Positions 36,295 through 45,249 of a stretch of DNA of 64,000 nt are shown here, piece by piece. The notes beneath the pieces are model-generated. The model saw nothing but the letters and a program-made list of their open reading frames with translations. It made no database searches and was not told where the DNA came from. The stretch spans positions 25,592 through 89,591 of the forward strand of contig JBBDMX010000067.1 in NCBI GenBank assembly GCA_040878035.1, in the 5' to 3' direction. The translations under genes and the position numbers were made by a program. The number at the start of each line of letters is the position of its first letter. Positions within the stretch are counted from its first letter, which is position 1. The stretch is from JBBDMX01 sp040878035. GTDB taxonomy: Bacteria; Planctomycetota; Phycisphaerae; Phycisphaerales; Phycisphaeraceae.

Positions 36295-36604
36295 CGGATG
36301 ACCATGGCCTGTGCGCTACGGGACGCCCGACGACAGCGTCCATATGCAATGCTCCATCTTGCCGACTTGCGACTACTTCTACGCTTGACATCTGCCCTCT
36401 CGTCGCCGTAATCTGGCCCCCAACATCAACTCCCCGGCGTACCGGGGGTCCGGGGTTTCTGGGCACGTCCAACAATGCCGGGCCGTCTTGGAAAACTAAC
36501 TACCGTCCCTTTGGATGGCCCCCAAAGACTCGGCGCAACCTACTTGCTGAACTGAAGGGCGGCGAAGTCCGGCCTGGGGCCGTTGCTCAGCGGGTATTAA
36601 CGGT

Positions 36605-36610
36605 TATCAT
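36605..36610 (+). promoter_or_regulatory. -10 box next to the methyltransferase ATG
   Basis: TATCAT lies 7 nt before the ATG at 36618. The second fragment has the same box at 54824-54829 (minus), so this upstream sequence belongs to the shared unit. Confidence 0.45.
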
Positions 36611-36617
36611 CGGACTC

Positions 36618-36959
36618 ATGGCGAAAACCAGGATCAAGGGCAAACGCACGCAGCCAAAGAATGCGCAAACTCCCCGCGGAGGGTCCGCCGCCACTCCCAG
36701 AACACCGGGCAGCGCATCCGGGGGCGGGGGCCGGCCGTCGGCCCTGCTCGACACCCGCGTCATCTACTGTGGCGACTGTCTGGAGCAGCTCAAGAACCTT
36801 CCCCCGTCCTGCGTGGACCTGATCTACATCGATCCGCCCTTCAACTCCAACCGCAATTACGACCCCCGGAAGTTCTGGGGCGAGACCAAGGAGAAGCGCT
36901 CCTTCGAGGACCGCCACGCCAGCACCCAGGCCTATATCGACTACATGCGGCCTCGCTGC
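36618..36959 (+). pseudogene. 5' fragment of a DNA methyltransferase (copy 1)
   Basis: About 114 codons match an N4/N6 site-specific DNA methyltransferase: VIYCGDCLEQLKNLPPSCVD, catalytic motif IV DPPF in LIYIDPPFNSNRNY, then FEDRHASTQAYIDYMRPRC. The frame then changes to unrelated sequence (EPEKGREN) and runs open to 37367, overlapping the next gene. The SAM-binding FxGxG half is absent. The fragment at 54438-54815 breaks at the same residue. The low-complexity N-terminus differs between copies; the core is near-identical. Confidence 0.8.
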
Positions 36960-36983
36960 GAGCCGGAAAAAGGGCGGGAAAAC

Positions 36984-37023
36984 GGGGATAAGGATATTCA
37001 GGACCGAAAAATGTACTTATCCC
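36984..37023. repeat. GGGGATAAGG palindrome at the island junction
   Basis: GGGGATAAGG (36984-36993) faces CTTATCCC (37016-37023) with an imperfect stem between, starting 25 bp after the methyltransferase break. The GGATAAGG word recurs in the tails T1-T3. Confidence 0.55.
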
Positions 37024-37287
37024 TTTTCGGCCCTCCCCTTTTCGGCCCCGTGGATTGCTTTTCCGGGGGGCGTGGTGGACAATACGGGACGGTTATCGAC
37101 GGTGCCGGACTTCGCCGCAGGGCGTTAGAATCAGTTGCCGTGCTGTCTCTGGAGCAAGGTCAACAAACCGTGGGCGGATGGCATGTTCTGAATTCGGTCA
37201 AAGATCGTCAGCGGCCACGAGCGGCATTCGAGCAGCGCGACTCAGAAACCTCCCGGCCCTTTCCCGAGGCCATTTCCGAGGCAGGCC

Positions 37288-39273
37288 ATGTACATCAAGC
37301 AGATCGAAATTCAGAAGTATCGCCATTTGGAGGCCATCACGCTGGGGCCTTTTTTGCGCCCGCCTGACGCCTCTGACTTGGTTGTACTCGCGGGGCCGAA
37401 TGGGGGCGGTAAGAGTAGCATCCTTGAGCTGATATCGCTCGCGCTCTCGAATATGTACAGTCTTACCTACGCTCTAAACCGGACGCAGTCGGAGAGTTCA
37501 TTCGAAGTGACGGTTGGGTTGCTTCCATCAGAGGTTGACCTCATTGTTAAACATCAATCGACGCAGACACCTTCCCAACAGAAGGCTATAGAATACCTAC
37601 AGAATCACCATTCATACCGTCGTTCTTTCAAATACCAGGGCGGTGAATACGCCAAAGATCCTAAGCTTCACAATCAGGTTCATGACCTTGTGCTTTTGGT
37701 GCTTCGGCGGTCGTTCGATCGACCGCTCGGCTTCTTTCTGGGTGCCGACCGCTCGTACCAAAAGGAGCCCTTCAAACGCGACAGTGTGTTTAAATACTCT
37801 CAATATTCCAAATCTGACTATGTGTGGAGCTACGCGTTTCAGACGACGCAAGCCCAATACAAGGACATGTTCGAGTTTTTGGTAACATGGCGATACCACT
37901 TCACACGCGAACTGGGAACTTATTACCTACAGAAAGATGCGGGCTTGCTTTCGGATCCTCCACCCTCTGCCCCTTCCGACGTATACGCAGCCATCTTGCG
38001 CCGAGCGTTTCCTGGATATGAGTTCGTCGACAAACCTGAGGATGCGCCTACGGACTTGTTTGTCCGCATCCCAACAGGCGAGATAATTTCTTTCTCAGAC
38101 CTGTCCTCGGGTGAGAAAGAGGTATTTTTTACGCTTTGCTTCTTTCAGCGACACAATGTCGAAGAAGCCGTCATAATTATCGATGAGCCGGAATTGCATT
38201 TACATCCGAGCTTGGCCCGTTTGCTGCTTCGGACAATGATGGACCTGAAGCCGCGTAATCAAATCTGGCTCGCGACGCAGAGTTCCGAGGTCGTAGATGA
38301 GGCTGGACGCGACAAGGTTGCGTTTATTCGGCGACGCCAAGACACCAAGAAGGCTGAAGTGGTGTGGGCTTCTGAGGAGGAGGAATCGCTTCGATGCTTA
38401 CGTGATCTCTTCGGGCAATCTGGCTACATCGGCCTGGCAAAGGCAATGATCTTTACAGAGGGTGAGAACGCGAGCGTTGACCGCAAGATGTTTGCGAGAC
38501 TGTTCCCACAATCCTCTCGGGACATCAAGTTCATTCCCGCTACCGGTTGTTCGGAAATTGAGCGGATCAACCGTGCAGTGCTCTCAATCTTGGAGAGTAA
38601 TCTCGGATGGTGTCGGTTCTATTTGGTTCGCGATCGTGATTTCATGACTGAAGAGATGCTTGTGAACGCGAGGAAACGTACCGGCGAGTCAGTATTAATA
38701 TTGACTCGTCACGAATTGGAGAATTACCTGCTGGATTTCGAGCTTATTTCAAAAACTCTGGGAGAGCTGTTCGACGTCAAGCGTGATGCAGGGCAAGTCG
38801 AAATGGAACTGCACAAGGTCGCAAACAGTATGGCTGGCGACGTGCTCCGTGATATGGTTGCTTTCCGTTTGAATCTAATATTTCGTCCCGAAGACTTTTC
38901 AACACCCGCGCTGTTCAAAGGCGAAATTGCCTTTGATGCGCAGAATGGGTGGGGCCCGAAAATGGACCAGATGCGGCAGGCAATGGAAACGAAGTCGGAG
39001 ACAGTCGTTGGCGAAATGCGTTCCCGTGTTGGGGGTCACAAGTATGGAACCCTTTTCGACAGTTGCCGCACAGAAATTGAGCAGGCCCTCAGTTCGCATG
39101 GGTGGAAGGGTCTGTTTCCCGGGAAAGACCTGTTGGATCGCTATTGCAGGTCTCTCAACATTTCATCAAAACCGCCGGTATTACATAATGCCATCATCAA
39201 GGAAATGTGCACGAACCGGGCCAAGATCCCGGAAGAGATCAACCAAATTATAGCGATGGCTCTTACAGAATGA
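37288..39273 (+). CDS. AAA ATPase-TOPRIM/DUF4435 fusion, PARIS-like defence protein
   Basis: 661 aa. The N-terminal two-thirds is an OLD/SMC-type ATPase: Walker A AGPNGGGKSS (about residue 35), signature LSSGEKEV (about 272), Walker B AVIIIDEPELHLHPS (about 293). The C-terminal part reads FTEGENASVDRKMFARLF, LVRDRDFM and LTRHELENYLLD, the acidic metal-binding layout of DUF4435/TOPRIM nuclease-like domains. In the anti-phage system PARIS these two parts are AriA and AriB, and merged forms are known. Base composition is clearly poorer in GC than neighbours, suggesting transfer. The stop codon is the first triplet of tail T1. Confidence 0.7.
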   Translation: MYIKQIEIQKYRHLEAITLGPFLRPPDASDLVVLAGPNGGGKSSILELISLALSNMYSLTYALNRTQSESSFEVTVGLLPSEVDLIVKHQSTQTPSQQKAIEYLQNHHSYRRSFKYQGGEYAKDPKLHNQVHDLVLLVLRRSFDRPLGFFLGADRSYQKEPFKRDSVFKYSQYSKSDYVWSYAFQTTQAQYKDMFEFLVTWRYHFTRELGTYYLQKDAGLLSDPPPSAPSDVYAAILRRAFPGYEFVDKPEDAPTDLFVRIPTGEIISFSDLSSGEKEVFFTLCFFQRHNVEEAVIIIDEPELHLHPSLARLLLRTMMDLKPRNQIWLATQSSEVVDEAGRDKVAFIRRRQDTKKAEVVWASEEEESLRCLRDLFGQSGYIGLAKAMIFTEGENASVDRKMFARLFPQSSRDIKFIPATGCSEIERINRAVLSILESNLGWCRFYLVRDRDFMTEEMLVNARKRTGESVLILTRHELENYLLDFELISKTLGELFDVKRDAGQVEMELHKVANSMAGDVLRDMVAFRLNLIFRPEDFSTPALFKGEIAFDAQNGWGPKMDQMRQAMETKSETVVGEMRSRVGGHKYGTLFDSCRTEIEQALSSHGWKGLFPGKDLLDRYCRSLNISSKPPVLHNAIIKEMCTNRAKIPEEINQIIAMALTE

Positions 39274-39480
39274 GGGGGATAAGGGGACTTCACTCGAATC
39301 GGGGGGGGCGGGCAAGCGCCGTAGGCCCGGTGCAGGTGGACGGTGGAGGGGGAAGCGCAGTGCAAGATGGAGAGTGGAGGGGGGACGAAGCGCCCAGAAG
39401 TGCAGAGTGCGGGCGCGAAGCGCGCGGTGGAGGGTGGAGAGGGGAGAGTTCAAGGTGCAAGGTGCAAAGTGCCGGACTGA
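39271..39480 (+). repeat. Island tail T1 with heptamer repeats
   Basis: TGAGGGGGATAAGGGGACTT, CACTCGAATCGGGG and AGGCCCGGTGCAGGTGGA match T2 (51579 to 51480, minus) over about 110 bp. GTGGAGA- and GTGCAAG-type heptamers follow. The rest of 39274-39744 holds degenerate repeats (CGGTTACTG triplet, CTCTGCGTCCTCCGCGATCT type) and no gene. Confidence 0.75.
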
Positions 39481-39744
39481 CCGCTGTCCTCTGGCCGCTG
39501 ACCCTCTGACTTCTGCCCCCCGGTTACTGCGGTTACTGCGGTTACCGCGCTTGCTGCCGTTCAGACGGCCCCCTTCTGACTTCTGTCTCCTGTCTTCTGT
39601 CTCCTTTGCCCCGCCATCCGTGTTTGACCGTGTTCATCTGTGGCGAAAACGCGGCCTCTGCGTCCTCCGCGATCTTTGCGGTGAATCTTTCGGGTTGGGG
39701 TGTCGGGGTCTGGCTCAGAAGGGAGAGGGGCTGGCGGGCGGCGT

Positions 39745-40716
39745 TCATCCGCCGATTTGGGTCATGATGCCAAAGCCCGTGGCCGGGTGTTGGGGGGCTT
39801 TGGTGGCCAGGCCCGCGGCCAGGATGTGGTCGAAGCGTTGGGCGTCAAAGAGGGGGCGCAGGGCGTGGCGCAGCGTGCCGGTGGGGCGGGCCATGAGGCA
39901 GGGGTAGAGCGAGCCGTCGGCGCCGATGCGGAGGCGGTCGCACTGGTCGCAGAAGGGGCAGCTCATGGCAGTGATGAAGCCGACGCGGGCGCTGGCGCCG
40001 TTGGTCAGGGTGGCGTGGAAGGTTCGCGCCGAGCCGGCGCCGCGGGGTTGGGGCGTCCACGAGCGGGTGTCGGCCGCCAGGCGCTGGCGCATTTCGGATT
40101 CGGGGACAAAGCGCTGGGCCCATTGCTGCGCCAGCGGCCCCATGGGCATCAACTCGATGAAGCGGATCTCCAGGCTGCGCTGGGCAGCGAAGCGGAGCAG
40201 GTCAGGCAATTCATGATCGTTGGCGCCGCGCAGGACGACGGTGTTGAGCTTGATGGGCGCCAGTCCGGCGTCGTGGGCGGCGGCGATGCCCGCCAGGACG
40301 CGCTGGAGGCCTGCGACGCCGGTGATCTGATGGAAGGTGTGCTCTTCGAGCGAATCGAGGCTGATGTTGACGCGGCGCAAGCCCGCCTGCGCCAGCGAGC
40401 GCGCCTGACGTGCCAGGGTCAGGCCGTTGGTCGTCAGGGCCAGGTCTTGCAGGCCGGCGATGTCGGACAAGCGGGTGATGATCTCGGGCAGGTCGTGTCG
40501 CGTGGTGGGTTCGCCGCCGGTCAGCCGGACTTTGCGCAGGCCGTGTGCGGCGACCAGGTGGCGGACTAGGGCTTCGATCTCGCGGGGCGTCAGGGGTTGG
40601 TCATCATCCAGCGGCGTGGAACCTGCGGGCCGGCAATAGGTGCAGCGCATGCCGCAGGCCCGGGTGATCGACAGGCGCAGATACCTGAGGCGGCGACCTT
40701 GAGCATCCTGCATCAT
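39745..40716 (-). CDS. moaA: GTP 3',8-cyclase, molybdopterin biosynthesis
   Basis: 323 aa from the ATG at 40716, which overlaps the stop of the molybdoprotein gene as ATGA. N-terminal radical SAM cluster ACGMRCTYC, GGEP in RLTGGEPTTR, C-terminal second cluster CPFCDQCDRLRIGADGSLYP then C, and the conserved terminal Gly-Gly (MTQIGG), which is required in relatives. It turns GTP into 3',8-cyclo-H2GTP, the first step to pyranopterin. Its place as last gene of a molybdoenzyme operon means cofactor supply is tied to enzyme synthesis. Other moa genes are not in the window. Confidence 0.95.
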   Translation of the reverse strand: MMQDAQGRRLRYLRLSITRACGMRCTYCRPAGSTPLDDDQPLTPREIEALVRHLVAAHGLRKVRLTGGEPTTRHDLPEIITRLSDIAGLQDLALTTNGLTLARQARSLAQAGLRRVNISLDSLEEHTFHQITGVAGLQRVLAGIAAAHDAGLAPIKLNTVVLRGANDHELPDLLRFAAQRSLEIRFIELMPMGPLAQQWAQRFVPESEMRQRLAADTRSWTPQPRGAGSARTFHATLTNGASARVGFITAMSCPFCDQCDRLRIGADGSLYPCLMARPTGTLRHALRPLFDAQRFDHILAAGLATKAPQHPATGFGIMTQIGG

Positions 40717-43700
40717 GCGCTGACGGGCTCCAGCTTCACATGCGTGTCGTAGAAGCTCACGCTGCCGCCGACGGGGTCGAACATGCAGGTGTTTTTGACG
40801 GTGGGGTCGGTCCACATGGCGGCGTTGGCGTGGATGCCTTTGGCGCGGCGGGGTTCGCCCTTAATCACGTGGCCGTCGATGGTGACGTCGCCTGCCCCGG
40901 TGGCCCAATGGCCAAAGCCCAGGGCGAAGCTAATGACGCCGGGGCGGACGGTCTGGGTGACGACGAGCTTGCCGACGATGGGCTTGTCGCCGGCGGCGCC
41001 CAGGGGATACTGGCCGGTGAGGTTGGTGGCGCTGCTGACCTTGACAAGCTGGCCGTGCGCCAAGCCGAGGCGATGGGCGTCGCGGGGGCTGATGAGCACG
41101 CCGTTCTCGGGCATGAGGGCGGACATCCACGCATTGGCAATGGTGCGGCTCTTGGTCTGGCTGATGACGCGGTGGGTGATCATGGCCAGGTCGTGACCCT
41201 GGCGGTAGGCGGTGGGTTCCTGGCCGTCGAAGCCGCGGATGGGCAGATAGCAGGCGATGCCGGGATGGCGTTGGCCGGTGCCGGCGTGAATGGTGCCGGC
41301 GGTTTTTTCCTGGTAGAGGTTGAGCAGGGCCGCGTAGGGATTGCCGACGCGCGCGCCCTTGTAGCCTTTCTCGTGGTCGTCGTAGCGTCCGCCACGTGCC
41401 AGCACGTAGACGACCTTGGGCCACATCTTGTCGCCGACGATGGCCTTCCAGCGGTCCACATCGCACACGGTTTTGGGCAAGTGGGCGCGGGCCTGGGCGA
41501 ACATTTTGACGTCGTGTTCATCGGCATCGGGCACGTTCTGCGAACCGTCGGGCTTTTCACCGAAGGCCAGATTGGCTACGCCGCGCAGGAACAGGTCGTC
41601 CGGGTGCTTGAGAGGCAAGCCCTTGCCCAGGCCGTCGTCGCCAAAGCCCGGCAGGTTGAGTTCCTCGGCCAGGCCCAGCAGCATCGCTTCGAGACTGAGC
41701 GGAACCTTCTGGCCATAGACCGTGCAGTCTTCGGGGATGGGCGCGATGACCGGCTGACGGATGGGCTGGACCTTTTGCGGGATATTGGGGTGACTGCCCT
41801 GGAACTCCCAGCGCTCGAGAAAACTCAGGTCGGGGAAGATGTAATCGGCGTACATCGAGGTGCTGCCGATGAGAATGTCGTTGGCGATGTAGAGCGGGAC
41901 CTTGTCCAGGTCGCTGAGAATCTCAGTATTGGTATGGCCCGCCGGCAGGGCGTAGTTGGGCGCGCCCATGTAGGTGAAGAGCACCTTGACGGGGTAGGGA
42001 TAGGCATCGCCGATGGAGGGGATGATCTCCTCGTAGATGTCGCTGGAAAGGGGATACCAGTTGCGCCGCGCGGGGTAGCCGGCGAAGAGGGTGGTCTTCT
42101 CGTAGTCGATGCCGTGGCGGATGGAGCTGATGCCCAAGGCGGTGACCTTGCCGGGGTGGGCCTTGAGGTCGAAGAGTTTGCCCTTACCGCTGGTGTCCCA
42201 GGTGGTGGCCTTGATCATACCCCCCTTGGCGTCGAAGTTGCCCAGGAGCATGTTGAGGCTCATCCAGGACAGGACGTTGTAGAAGCCGTTGGTGTGCTGG
42301 GCCGGGCCGCGGTGGATATCCACTGCCGCCATCTTGCCGTGACTGGTCAACTCGCGAGCCACGGCAATGATGTCGGCCTCCTTGACGTCGGCGATGGCGG
42401 CCCATTCGGGAATCGTGTGCTTGCTGGCCGAGTCCAACAGAATCTGGAGACCGCTCTTGACGGCGGTGCCGTCGGGAAGCGTCGTGTCCACCAGGAGATC
42501 GCCGTAGACGGGATTCTTGTCGTCATTGGGATCGACGGGCGTGGGCTTGCCGTCGACCATGACGAGCATGAACTTTTCGGCGTATTGGCCCTTGCCATCG
42601 GCGGTGGGGCGGGTCTGGGGCTGGATCAACGGGGCGCCGTCGATCTTGACATCGGCGGCGCGGACGAACTTATCCGGCTTGCCGTTGGGGCACGCCACCA
42701 GCCAGGAGGCATTGACCCAGCTATTCTCACCGGCGGCGACGGCGGCGGCCTTGTTGGCGCAGGAAAGGAACTTGGCGTCGAAGCGCTTCTCCTGGATGAT
42801 CCACTGGATCATGGCCATGGCCAGGGCCGCATCGGATCCGGGCTTGAGCGGCAGCCACTTCCAGGCCTTGCTGGCGAGCTTGCTGAAACGCGGGTCCGCC
42901 ACCGCCATTTTGGTGTAACCGCTCACCAGGTTGCCCGTCAGCCGCACCGTACGGTTGGGCGGGCCGTAGTTGGCCTCGAACAGATTGGCGCCCACGAACA
43001 GGATGAACTTGGAGTTCTCGATGTCGGCCTGCCAGTAAAATTTCTGGCCGTTGGCGAATTTGCCGTCCACGTACTGCTCGCTTATGGCCTTGCAGGTGAA
43101 GTACAGCGAGCCCTGGCAGACGGTGGTGTGCCCGTGCGCGTTGGTGGTGCCCAGCGCCGCGGCGAAGCGCTTGTAGAAGTCGCCCCGGCCGTCCTTCAAC
43201 CGGCCCCAGGCCACCACGATCTGATTGTTCCTGGGGCCAAAGTCCGGGTGCTCCGGATCGATAAGCTTGTCCAGGTGGGCTGCGTGCTTCTGCTTGAAGG
43301 ACTCGACCAGCGCCTTCTTCTTGGCGCTGTCCTTCTCGTCCCAGATGGCTTTGACGTCGGCGGCCATCACCGTCGCCAGTTCGGGATCGTTGAGCGTGAT
43401 CAGCGCACGGAGGCCTTCGACCTGCCGGGTCTCTTCACCGGGCACGTTCTTGAACAGTGTGCCGCCGGCGCAGATTTCCTTGACGGCTTGATCGAAGGGA
43501 ATGGTGACCCACTTGCTCTCGCCGCGTTTGCCAGCGCGTTTGAGCACTTTGCGGAGGCGATAGGGGTCGTAGGCCGTCTGGAGGCCCGCCTGCCCCTTGG
43601 GACAGATGGCGCCATCAACCGGTGCGGCATCGACGGTATCGGTCGCATAAGGCAGGTGCGGCACCAGGGTCCACGGGTTATAGGGATTGCCGTCGATCTT

Positions 43701-43994
43701 GGTGAGCACGCCGTCCTGAATTTTGCACTTGATGCCACAGCCGGTGTTGCACTGGAGGCACGAAGAGTAGAGGACGTTTTCCGGATGCGCCAGTTCATAG
43801 GGCGCATCGGGACGGCCGCTGTTGAGGATGGCGTTGCCCCCGCCCCCGGCCCCGCCCCCGGGCGCATCACCGGCGTCGGCGCCGCGGGCCGTCTCTTCGC
43901 CCAGGACCGACGCCAGCAAGCCGCCGCCCAGCAGGGCGCCGCCGGCCAGAAACCGCCGCCTTGACTGGACACTGGATTCGTTGTTCTTGGCCAT
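40713..43994 (-). CDS. Molybdopterin oxidoreductase catalytic subunit, TtrA/PsrA-like
   Basis: 1093 aa from the ATG at 43994, where a twin-arginine signal begins (SRRRFLAGGALLGGG). SSCLQCNTGCGIKCKI binds an N-terminal [4Fe-4S] cluster; the fourth Cys is in DGAICPKGQ. TTVCQGSLYFTC probably carries the Mo/W ligand Cys. The C-terminal molybdopterin-binding domain is seen in GVLISPRDAHRLGLAHGQLV. Length and order with an FeS and a NrfD subunit match complex iron-sulfur molybdoenzymes such as tetrathionate, polysulfide, thiosulfate or arsenate reductase. The substrate is not decidable from sequence reading. Confidence 0.85.
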   Translation of the reverse strand: MAKNNESSVQSRRRFLAGGALLGGGLLASVLGEETARGADAGDAPGGGAGGGGNAILNSGRPDAPYELAHPENVLYSSCLQCNTGCGIKCKIQDGVLTKIDGNPYNPWTLVPHLPYATDTVDAAPVDGAICPKGQAGLQTAYDPYRLRKVLKRAGKRGESKWVTIPFDQAVKEICAGGTLFKNVPGEETRQVEGLRALITLNDPELATVMAADVKAIWDEKDSAKKKALVESFKQKHAAHLDKLIDPEHPDFGPRNNQIVVAWGRLKDGRGDFYKRFAAALGTTNAHGHTTVCQGSLYFTCKAISEQYVDGKFANGQKFYWQADIENSKFILFVGANLFEANYGPPNRTVRLTGNLVSGYTKMAVADPRFSKLASKAWKWLPLKPGSDAALAMAMIQWIIQEKRFDAKFLSCANKAAAVAAGENSWVNASWLVACPNGKPDKFVRAADVKIDGAPLIQPQTRPTADGKGQYAEKFMLVMVDGKPTPVDPNDDKNPVYGDLLVDTTLPDGTAVKSGLQILLDSASKHTIPEWAAIADVKEADIIAVARELTSHGKMAAVDIHRGPAQHTNGFYNVLSWMSLNMLLGNFDAKGGMIKATTWDTSGKGKLFDLKAHPGKVTALGISSIRHGIDYEKTTLFAGYPARRNWYPLSSDIYEEIIPSIGDAYPYPVKVLFTYMGAPNYALPAGHTNTEILSDLDKVPLYIANDILIGSTSMYADYIFPDLSFLERWEFQGSHPNIPQKVQPIRQPVIAPIPEDCTVYGQKVPLSLEAMLLGLAEELNLPGFGDDGLGKGLPLKHPDDLFLRGVANLAFGEKPDGSQNVPDADEHDVKMFAQARAHLPKTVCDVDRWKAIVGDKMWPKVVYVLARGGRYDDHEKGYKGARVGNPYAALLNLYQEKTAGTIHAGTGQRHPGIACYLPIRGFDGQEPTAYRQGHDLAMITHRVISQTKSRTIANAWMSALMPENGVLISPRDAHRLGLAHGQLVKVSSATNLTGQYPLGAAGDKPIVGKLVVTQTVRPGVISFALGFGHWATGAGDVTIDGHVIKGEPRRAKGIHANAAMWTDPTVKNTCMFDPVGGSVSFYDTHVKLEPVSA

Positions 43995-44002
43995 GAAGCA
44001 CC

Positions 44003-45193
44003 TCAAAGTTTTCGCGCGGTACGATTTGCCACCAGGACATTGATACGTTCGCCCACATAGAAGGCGGCCATGCCGACCGCCAACAGGAACAGGCCGACCA
44101 GGTATTCCATGGCCGTGGCGTGGTAGATGTAGGTCAGCCGGTCGTGTTGAAAGGCCTCCTGCAAGCCCTTCAACTCCCCGACCGCCTGGCCCGGGACCAG
44201 GACATTGAGGCGGGCGCTGATAAAGGTGGCCGCCACCAGCAGGGCGGCAACAGTCCACGCGCCATGTCGTCTGGTGATCAAGAGCGCCAGCGGAATCGCC
44301 CCGCCCAATAGCAGATGGACAATCCAGAAGACCCACCAGTACGGCCCCCACAGAATCAGCTCAATCGCCGGGGCATGCACATTGGGATTCCACAGGGCGA
44401 TGGAAAACTCGGCGAACTCGAACACGAAGTACACGATCAATCCCAGGAGGGTGACCAAGCGCAAGCGCGCCAGCGCAGCCTCGTGCGCCGCGGCGCTTTC
44501 CATGCGCTGCCCCAGGATGAACCGAACCGCCAGCAGCGTCGCGGCGCCGGCGGTGATGGCGGACGCCAAAAACAGCATCGGCAGCAGGGCGCTGTGCCAG
44601 AACCCCTTGGCTTCCACCACGCCGAAGAACGCGCCGCTCTGACTGGGAAACAGCACGGAGAACATAATCGCCAGGCACAAGAGCGGCTTGAGCCAGCCCG
44701 AGCGCGTGCGAAACGAAAGCAGCCAGCAGATCGCGGCAATGATGACAAACGCGTTGTACATCCACGCATTGAACGCCATCATGCTCGTGAAGCTGGGCGA
44801 CAGGAAGATGTACGAGGCGCGCTCCATGTGGCCCAGGTCAAGCCAGACGCCCATGAAGGCCGGAATGATCGCCGCGACCGCCAGCACGATGACGGTGCGC
44901 AGCGTGGCCGGATGGCGAAAGCCGGGCAGGTCCAGCACGAAGCCGCCCGCTCCCAGCACGAAGGCGCCGCCGGCGATGCCCACCCCGTGGAAGTAGATCG
45001 CCACCCACAGCCCCCAGGGCACATAGGAGCCATAGCCCGCGGGCAAATGCCCCTGGGTGATGCGCTGATAGATGCCCCACGCGCCCAGCACCAGCGCCAC
45101 GCCCCAGACGAGCCATAGCACGAGTCTGACGGGCGACGCGATCGGCGCGGGCGGCCGGGGCGGTTCAAAAGCGGTGGCGGGAATGCTGGTCAT
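44003..45193 (-). CDS. NrfD/PsrC-type membrane subunit
   Basis: 396 aa with about ten membrane helices (first VLWLVWGVALVLGAWGIY, last YLVGLFLLAVGMAAFYVGE). Motifs of the NrfD fold are present, including GLWVAIYFHGVGIAGGAFVL and AFNAWMYNAF. It should exchange electrons with the quinone pool and pass them to or from the FeS subunit. The stop is 8 bp before the start of the catalytic gene; the FeS gene ends about 56 bp upstream of its start. Same operon. Confidence 0.9.
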   Translation of the reverse strand: MTSIPATAFEPPRPPAPIASPVRLVLWLVWGVALVLGAWGIYQRITQGHLPAGYGSYVPWGLWVAIYFHGVGIAGGAFVLGAGGFVLDLPGFRHPATLRTVIVLAVAAIIPAFMGVWLDLGHMERASYIFLSPSFTSMMAFNAWMYNAFVIIAAICWLLSFRTRSGWLKPLLCLAIMFSVLFPSQSGAFFGVVEAKGFWHSALLPMLFLASAITAGAATLLAVRFILGQRMESAAAHEAALARLRLVTLLGLIVYFVFEFAEFSIALWNPNVHAPAIELILWGPYWWVFWIVHLLLGGAIPLALLITRRHGAWTVAALLVAATFISARLNVLVPGQAVGELKGLQEAFQHDRLTYIYHATAMEYLVGLFLLAVGMAAFYVGERINVLVANRTARKL

Positions 45194-45249
45194 AGTCGAT
45201 TACCTCCGCAAGGCGAAGCGTCACGAATCACAGGCGGCCCGGCGGCCTT

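Noticed and set aside
34824..36305. 493-codon minus-strand frame over the nitrilase gene
   Set aside because: Antisense shadow caused by high GC; the plus strand carries the catalytic triad and a ribosome-binding site.
36960..37367. Continuation of the methyltransferase frame as a fusion protein
   Set aside because: After the break the residues are not methyltransferase-like and the frame overlaps the ATPase start; it is read-through into the junction.
40740..43964. 1074-codon plus-strand frame over the molybdoenzyme gene
   Set aside because: Antisense shadow; no domain, and the minus strand has cluster Cys motifs and operon spacing.
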